A stretch of DNA of 30,230 nt from DATGFK01 sp040007395. Its GTDB lineage: Bacteria; Chloroflexota; Anaerolineae; Aggregatilineales; UBA2796. A program made the translations under genes and the position numbers. A model generated the notes under the pieces. That model had not been told where the DNA came from. It ran no database searches and saw only the letters and a program-made list of their open reading frames with translations. The stretch is from positions 1 to 30,230 of the forward strand of contig JBDTVG010000224.1 of NCBI GenBank assembly GCA_040007395.1, in the 5' to 3' direction. Positions 7,875 through 16,000 of the stretch are shown piece by piece (the stretch's first letter is position 1; each line of letters begins with the position of its first letter).

Positions 7875-10093
7875 ATCTCTGGCAAAGAGTCGCCTCACTG
7901 CCATTACGCTTGAAGTTGATCGTTGCTGCGCTGGTCAGCATTCTAGTCGCCATTAGCGTACTAGGGCTTGCCTCAACACGCTATAGCCAAATTGTGCCAT
8001 CTAACGGGATCACATTGTTGCAAGAACTGACCCGTGAACGGTTGGACACGATGAATACGCTGCTCACGGATGCCGCGTCAACCACAATTCGGCTGACTAA
8101 CGACCCTATCGCTCTCGCTAACTATGCGACACTGAGTATTGATCCGGAAAATGAAACCGCCCGTCAGACGTTGCGGGATCAATACCATCAAGTCATCAAT
8201 GCTGAACCGGCCTTCAACCGGATTCGCTTTGTCTCGCTCAAAGGCCAAGCACTGGCCGTGGATCCGATTGACGTAGACAATCTTGATGAGACTCAGCAGA
8301 ACTATTACAAGACGCTCAAAACCAAACTGCCTATCAAGCCCATCGACAATCCGAGCAATGTTTTCGTAGATATTCTTGAAAGTCCTCAAACCACGCCCAA
8401 CCTCAATTTTGTGGTTATTCCTGTCGTCAATGCCCAACCGCTAGGCTATGTCGTAGTTAACATCGACGCATCGGGGGGTGTTGGTTCGCGGGAAACCAGC
8501 ATTTACAAAAGCTTGCTGCCAACTAACACATCAGTCGGCAAGATCGCTTTCTACTTGCTCACTAGCCGAGGTACTGTCATTGTACCTGTACAGCAACCAG
8601 TCCCTGCCAACGAGAAAACCGAGGCCAGTATCCAGCAGTTGATTAATCTGCCGGAAAAACCATTCCAATACATTAGCCCGCTAACTGGACAATCTGTTTT
8701 TGGCCTAGCAGTACCCTTTACCAATACACTGGATCTGACGCTCGTTGCGGAGATCCCGTCAGCACAGCTTGAGGCTAGTGCCGAGAGCAGCCGCTTCTAC
8801 CTTCCCCTCTTAGGAGGATTGGCAGCAGGCATCCTAATCATCATTCTGCTTGGGGTATTTCTGGATGTCACCGTTGTTCAACCCACAGAAACGTTGTTGG
8901 AAGTGGCAAGTCGCTCCGTGCTAGGGCGCTCGTTCGATGACATGCCTGTTGTCAACCAGAAAGATGAGTTGGGTCGGTTGTTCACGGCCTTTGTGTTGCT
9001 GACTAACCAGTTGCGTGAGGACGTTCGAGACCTTGACAATCGTATCACAGGTCGGACTAACGACATTGAAGCCAGCCGCGACATCGGGCAGACCCTTTCA
9101 GGGTTCCGCACACTTGATCCGCTGTTAGGCGAAACGGTTCGGCTGCTGCGCCAGCACTTCGATAAGATCAGCCACGCGCAAATATTCCTCGTAGATCCGG
9201 AGCGCCAATTCGCGCTGCCGAATATGTCTACGGCTTTCACTCAGGAAGGTTACGTGGCTCAGAACCAGCGTTGGCCTATTAACGATCAGAACTTGATTGG
9301 CGCGACTATCCTTGAAGGGCAGTTAACGGTTGCCCTGAATACAACGATGGACCCCAGATTGGCAACCGCTTTGCTGCCCCATATGCGCGCCGAACTTGTG
9401 CTACCACTGATGGTCGGTAGAGTCGCGATTGGCGTACTCGACCTACAGAGTGTGCAGGTCGATGCGTTTGCCGACACGGACATTCAGTTGTTTTCGGCAA
9501 TTGCCAACCAACTCACCATTGCCGTCACCAATGCACAGTTTTTTGAAGAGTCACAGACCCGTCTACACGAGATCGAAGCACTCAACCAGCAGTTGTCGGG
9601 CGATGTGTGGCGCAAGTATCTCGAAGTGCGGCATAGCAATATACCTGCGGCTTCAACAGCACTCCTCGGCGGGAAAGATGTTACAACTGAATGGAGTGCG
9701 CTCCAGCGTCAGGCCATCGAAACAGGTGAGATTATCGAACAAGTAGAGGCCGAGACAGTGACCTTTGCACTGCCGATCACGCTGCGTGGTCAGGTGCTTG
9801 GCGCAGTGGAGTGGGATGTGCAGCGTGTTGCCTATAATGACAATGTACGCCAACTAGCCTACGAACTAGCTTCACGTCTCGCCATTAGCGCTGACAATGC
9901 CCGTTTGTTCGAGCAAGCACAACGGTTGGCTCAACGGGAACGGCTGGTAAACGATATTGCCAGCAAGTTAACTCAACAAACAGATGTCTCCGAAATTCTA
10001 AAAGTAGCCGTTCGAGAGGTAGGGCAGGCGCTGCATGTGCCTCAGACCTCGATCCGGCTGGCGACCAATTATGAGCAGGTTAAGGAACGGTAA
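7871..10093 (+). CDS. Cache-like/HAMP/GAF membrane sensor protein
   Basis: This 740-residue protein has a transmembrane helix at about 13-34, a large extracytoplasmic domain (35-305) resembling the N-terminal half of double-Cache sensors (VSLKGQALAVDP; VVVNIDASG), and a second helix at 311-333. A HAMP domain follows (335-388, with VQPTETLLEVA and DELGRLFTAF), then a GAF at 398-560. The linker LNQQLSGDVW (571-580), a degenerate GAF (about 605-682) and the truncated GAF start ending TSIRLAT (691-732) complete it. Cache-HAMP pairs usually feed a kinase or chemotaxis signalling domain; none is present here. It overlaps the upstream gene by 4 nt and precedes the giant kinase by 6 nt. The kinase has the same N-terminal plan, so the two may form mixed oligomers. 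No cysteine was seen. Confidence 0.85.
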   Translation: MNLWQRVASLPLRLKLIVAALVSILVAISVLGLASTRYSQIVPSNGITLLQELTRERLDTMNTLLTDAASTTIRLTNDPIALANYATLSIDPENETARQTLRDQYHQVINAEPAFNRIRFVSLKGQALAVDPIDVDNLDETQQNYYKTLKTKLPIKPIDNPSNVFVDILESPQTTPNLNFVVIPVVNAQPLGYVVVNIDASGGVGSRETSIYKSLLPTNTSVGKIAFYLLTSRGTVIVPVQQPVPANEKTEASIQQLINLPEKPFQYISPLTGQSVFGLAVPFTNTLDLTLVAEIPSAQLEASAESSRFYLPLLGGLAAGILIIILLGVFLDVTVVQPTETLLEVASRSVLGRSFDDMPVVNQKDELGRLFTAFVLLTNQLREDVRDLDNRITGRTNDIEASRDIGQTLSGFRTLDPLLGETVRLLRQHFDKISHAQIFLVDPERQFALPNMSTAFTQEGYVAQNQRWPINDQNLIGATILEGQLTVALNTTMDPRLATALLPHMRAELVLPLMVGRVAIGVLDLQSVQVDAFADTDIQLFSAIANQLTIAVTNAQFFEESQTRLHEIEALNQQLSGDVWRKYLEVRHSNIPAASTALLGGKDVTTEWSALQRQAIETGEIIEQVEAETVTFALPITLRGQVLGAVEWDVQRVAYNDNVRQLAYELASRLAISADNARLFEQAQRLAQRERLVNDIASKLTQQTDVSEILKVAVREVGQALHVPQTSIRLATNYEQVKER

Positions 10094-10099
10094 ATTACA

Positions 10100-13000
10100 A
10101 TGAGTCAAAAGCAGACAACCCTCCGGCTTAACTTGACCAAACGCCTAAACAGCCTGCCCATCCGGGTAAAGCTGTTGGTTCCGATTATTGTGGGGTTAGG
10201 TCTAACCCTAGTGATCATCCTGTCGCGTGTGCAGTCGCCTATCGATACCCTTGCTGCCAATGTGGCTCAGGAATCTTTTGGTCGCCAGCTCCAGATCTTA
10301 CAGGATCGCACCGTATTCTTTCTGGAAACGAGTCAGGGCGAAATCGCTAATCTGGCAGTGAGCGACCCAGTACAGAGCTTCACAGCGGTTCAGGAACAGG
10401 GCAATTCAATTCAGCAAACGCGCTCACTGGGCTTTTTGGGAGCCTACCTGCAAGATCGGGTTGTCACTTCTAAAACGTTTGATGTAGGCTTGCGTTACGT
10501 CGGCGAGGACGGCAAACAGCTTTCTTATGCCATCACCAGATCGCTGGGAGATACCCGTCAGGGGGCGCTGAAATCAGAAGATAACCTTGTTTCAGAAGCT
10601 GATGCTCCGTACTTCAAAGCGCTTATGGCACTTCATCAGGGTCAGGGCTATGTATTGCCGATAAACCTGAGTAAGGCCGACCCGGTTACAGGGCAATTGT
10701 CCGAACCAATTATCGAAATTGGCGTGCCAGTCTACAACAACGGCAAAGCGGTTGGCGCTTTGATCGGCAGCCTGAGGGGTACAACCTTCTTGAAAGGGTT
10801 GCTGAACACACAGCAACCGGGCGGATTCCTGTTGATGCTTGTTGAGCAAGACGGTAAACAACTCAGTGTTGCCGATTTTGCCAGCCAAGAACAAGTCTAT
10901 ATTTATGGAGACAGTCAAAACAACCACGTTACTGTACCACCGCAGTTTCTTAATGGTGCGGCTGCTTCTCTCTTAGAAATCAATGGTCGTTTGTACAGTA
11001 CGCTCTCACTCAAAAATATACAGGGGGTTCCCGGAAATTCATGGATTGTACTGGTTAGCCAGACGGTTGAAACGGCCTATGCTAGCGCTACCAGCCTGAA
11101 AACAACGATTGTTTTGACGTTGGGAGTGCTCTTTCTGCTGATCAGTGTGGCGGTTGTGTTCGCCGGTCGAACTCTGACGTACCCCCTCACCGTCGTCAGT
11201 CAGGCAGCTAGCCGTATTGCAGCCGGCGATCTCAAATCGACGATCCCAGATATGAGCGGCGATGAAATCGGACAGCTTGCTGCCGCCTTTAATACGATGA
11301 GTGGGCGGCTTGCTCAAGTGGTCGGTACGCTGGAAAGCCGCGTGGAAGAACGTACTCGCAATATCGAGATCGCGTCTGAGATTGGTCGCGACGCGGCACA
11401 ATTGCGTGATATTGACACCCTGCTGCAACGTAGCGTTGACTCAATTCGTGACCGTTTCAACTTTTATCACGCTCAAGTTTTCCTGCTCGATGATACCCGT
11501 CAGTATGCGGTGCTTATCACTAGTACTGGCGAAGCTGGACAAATTCTGTTGGCGCGTCACCATAAACTCGCCGTTGACTCAGACTCGGTTATCGGGCAGA
11601 CCACCGCTAAAGGCCGTACTTTCATCACACTCGATACCGAAAAATCGGACGTGCCGCATCGGTTCAATCCAATTTTACCCAAAACCCGCTCCGAGATGGC
11701 TTTGCCGCTACGTGTAAGCGATGTCGTTATTGGTGCGCTCGACATTCAAAGTGTCGAGCCAAACGCCTTCAGCGATTCCGACATACAGATCTTCCAACTC
11801 CTTGCTGACCAGATCGCTGTCGCGATTGACAATGCCCGCTTGCTCAAAGAGTCGGAAACACGCCTGCAACAAGTGGCGGATCTCAACCGAGAATTGACTC
11901 GCACGGCGTGGAATATGTTTGTCGAAGAAGAAAACCCCGACAATCTCGGCTTTAAGTACGACTTATTGAACATCAGCCCTAATTTTGAGGCGGATAGCAA
12001 GGACACCGAAAAGGGCATCAACGCTGACATCAAGGTGCGTGGTGAGACTGTTGGCAGCCTGAGTGTTCAGGAAGGCGAAGGGACGCAGTTTTCCGAAGAC
12101 GATAAGGCGATCTTACAGGCGGTTGCCGAACGTGTCGCACTGGCAATTGAAAATGTGCGCCTTGTTGAGCAAACGCGCAACGCACTTGGGCGTATCGAAC
12201 AGCTCTATCAGGCTAGCCGGACGCTCGGTAGTGCTAACGATACCGATGGTATATTCAAGATCACGACTGAACAATTGGCAAACTTTGAGTTTCTGGATCG
12301 GGTGGTGATCTTTCTGGCGCGCCCTGACCCTGTACCCGAAGCGCAGTATTACGAGGTAGCGCATGTCTGGGAACGCCATCCTTCGGAGGATGTCCTGTTT
12401 GAAGTGGGCCAGCCGATGCCTAGTCAGGCCGTGCTGTATGGGTCGGCTGAGGAAATGCAGCGTGCGCCCCGTATCCTGAATGTGGCACAGAATATGACCG
12501 ACTCGCAGCGCATCCGCCTCAATCTCTCTTCGGTGGGGGTGCAAAGTGTTATGATTGCGCCCATCACTACCACGACGCGCTGGTTTGGGGTAATGCTCAT
12601 CCACAGCTACCGCCCCCATGCCTTTCATGAAACGTTTACCCAGTTCGTCAGTGCTATCTCCGACCAAGTAGCCATCGCTGTCGAAAACCAAGCGTTGCTG
12701 GAAAATGTTCAGTCAGAATCACGCCGTAACCGAGCGCTAGCCGAAGCCGCACAAGTGTCGAGCCAGATCGGGATCGATTTTGCGACAGGTATCTCAAATT
12801 TGTTCAAAGCGGTCTCCGGGCCTGCCGACTATGACCGTTGGTGGTTCGGTCAGTACTCCTCGACCCAAGCAAGCCCAATCCTAACGCGGGTAACTTCACA
12901 TTTTGGTGAAGGATCGCCGCTGCATTTAATGGCGCGGATCAACCTTGATATTGAACAAAATACCATTGCTGAAGCCACCCGGCTGGGCGAATGGGTACTT

Positions 13001-16000
13001 GCCAACGACCCCGTTGATCATCATGCAATGAGCGGGCTGAGTCGCGACAAAGCCCTTGCTTTTGGCAAGCATATTGCTGCCCCCGTCAAGATTAGTGGGC
13101 AAATCGTGGGAACACTGCTCGTAGGTCGGGATCTTTCAGAAACTGACCTTGATGATCGTGACATACAACTGGTACTGACCCTGACTAACCAGATTGCCGT
13201 CGTCCTTGAAAATCAACGCCTGTTTACAACGGCGGAAGCCGAACGACAGACCGTTCAGGCTGTACTCAATTCCTTGCCAACTGGTGTGGTCGTGGTCGAT
13301 GCCAACACGGGCGAAATGACTTTGACCAATGAACTGGCTCGTACTTTGCTTGGCCTTGATGAGGAAACGCCTTACGAGCGAATCCATGTGGTCAGTGGCG
13401 AAGATTATGGAGAAGATGAATTCCCGCCGACTCGCGTGCTCAGAACTCTAGAACCTGTCGTTTCAGAAGATATGTCGCTGCTGAAACCTTCCGGCGAACG
13501 CATTGAACTGCTTGTCAATGCTGCGCCGGTTATCGACCATGATGGTCACTTGATCAGCGCGGTCGCTGTCTTTCAGGACGTGACCGAACTGCGCGAGCTG
13601 GAAACTGTCTTGCAAGACAGTTTGCGCGAGACGACTTCATTGTATGAAACCAGCCGTGCTATTGCCGCCGAAACCAACCTGATCCAAATCTTGAATGTGG
13701 TTGCCATTCAGGTCTTTAGCGCGGTGGCTCCGACCTATCTATTTACCATTTTCCGCGACGAAGACGGGGAAGTAGTCCAGACTTACGGGCTTAACACAGC
13801 AGAAGTCCCCTTTGAAGTCGCCCTAATCGAGGGCGATCTACCAATCCCGATGTCAGTGCTGCTTGAAAGTGACTCGTTCACCGAAAACGATGTCTTGCAG
13901 AACCCGGAACTAGCCGACGACCCGAAGCTGCAAGCGTTGCATATCGCGTCCATCGGCAGTTTCCCACTGAACGTGCGTAGTCGTGTCGCCGGCTGGCTGG
14001 TGATTGGCTTCGAGAATATAAAAATCTTCACCGCCGAAGAGCGCCGTTTCATCGGTACGCTTTCCGATCAGGCGGCTATCGCTGCTGAAAGCGCCCGCTT
14101 GGCCCAACAGACTGCCCAAGCCCTCAACGAAACGACGCTGCTCTATGAAGCCAGCTATACGATCAATCGTGCTACCAACATCGAGGATGCGTTGGCGGTG
14201 GTGCGTGACGAGATCAAATTCTTTGCGCCAACTCAGATCGATATTTTTCTCGTCGTCGCTCAACGTGACACCAGTGGTATCGAGTGGGTACTGAACTGGA
14301 ACGTAGGGAACCCGATAACCCATAATACTGTTCGCTTACACGATGAGTCTACCATTCTGGATTACCGAATTGTCGAAGCTGACGCATACTTTGTGAACGA
14401 CCTCAGTCTGGCTACTCCTGCCGAACTGGACCTCATCGACTCTTTACCGCAGGATGAAACCTTTATTGCCCAAGCCTCAGTCCCCCTGACGGTGGCAGGT
14501 CGCCCAACAGGCCGCCTCGTGGTCAGCTTTAATCGCCCCTATCGCTTTGGGCGGTTGGAACGCCAGTTTATTACGACATTGGCTGATCAGGCCGCTATCG
14601 TGATCAACAACAGTATGCTGGTGCAGCAGACACAAGACTCGTTGGAAGAAACAGGCACACTGTATCAGTCCAGCCGTGAGATCTCCAATGCAGCCGATCT
14701 ACCGCAGATTCTCAGTGCGATTATCGACCATGCCACGCCCTCTAATGTGAACTATGCTACTCTGATCAAACTTGTTAGCGAGTCATGGGATACGTCCGAC
14801 GCACTTATCGAAGTCATTGCCAACTGGAGTCCGGAGAAATCGTTGGAAACGGGGGAGGGCGTTCGCTTCCGACCCGACCAGTACCCGGCTTGGGATGAGG
14901 TGTCTTCGCCAGATATACTGTGGATCGAGGATGTCACGACTGATCCGCGAATTAATGAGGCCAGCCGCAATCTGTATGAAAGTTTGGGCGTAATCTCGGT
15001 GGTCAATGTGCCATTGGCAATGAGTGATCAACCGGTAGGCGCGTTAGTCTTCACATCATCGACCCCTTGGCCTCGCTCAGAGCGTGAAATTCGTATCTAC
15101 ACCGCCTTGGCAGACCAAGCATCCATCTATATCGAAAACCGTAATCTGCTGGCACAGGCCGAACGGCGTGCTCGTCAGTTGCAAACGAGCGCCCAGATCG
15201 CGCAGGCGGCGACTTCTATCCTTAACCTTGACGAGTTGTTTGACCGCACCGTCAATCTCATTAAGGACAGCTTCAAATACGACCATGCACAAATTTTCCT
15301 CATTAACCCTGACGGCACCGATGCACAACTAGTGGCCTCGACAGGCGAACCGGGTAAGCAATTACTGGCGATTAAACATCATTTGCTGGTCGGATCGCAG
15401 TCGGTAATCGGTCAGGTAACTTCGACTGGTAAGTCGCAAATTGCAGGCGATACTGCGGATGTGAAGGCCGTGTGGAAGCCTAACCCATATCTGCCGCTGA
15501 CTCGTGCAGAAATGGCACTTCCGCTCATCGCCCGCAATCACATTCTGGGAGCGCTGGACGTACAGAGTAACCATCCCGGCGCGTTTGATCGCGAAGATCA
15601 GGCGGTACTCTCCAACCTTGCCAATCAGATCGCAGTCGCTATCGACAATGCCCGCCTATTCGACGTATCGATCAAGCGTGTCGAGGAAATGCGCTTCCTG
15701 TTCGATGTAACCCGCAGTGCCGCCGCTATCACCAACGAATCCGAAGAGGCACTACATAGTGTTATGGTTCTGGTTCGTGAACAATTGGGCGCAATCAACA
15801 CCATTTTGTTAACACTGGACGATACAGGGACTACGTTCGTTTCGCGCCAGTCGCTTGCGGAGGGTGTCGAAATGCCCTTGCTGGACATCCACGAGATGGA
15901 TAATCCACTGGTCAAAATGCTGCGGTTGCGTAAACAGCCTATACTAGTGACTGATATGAACACGCTGCCCAAAGATGTGCGAGACTCGTTGGTGGGGATC

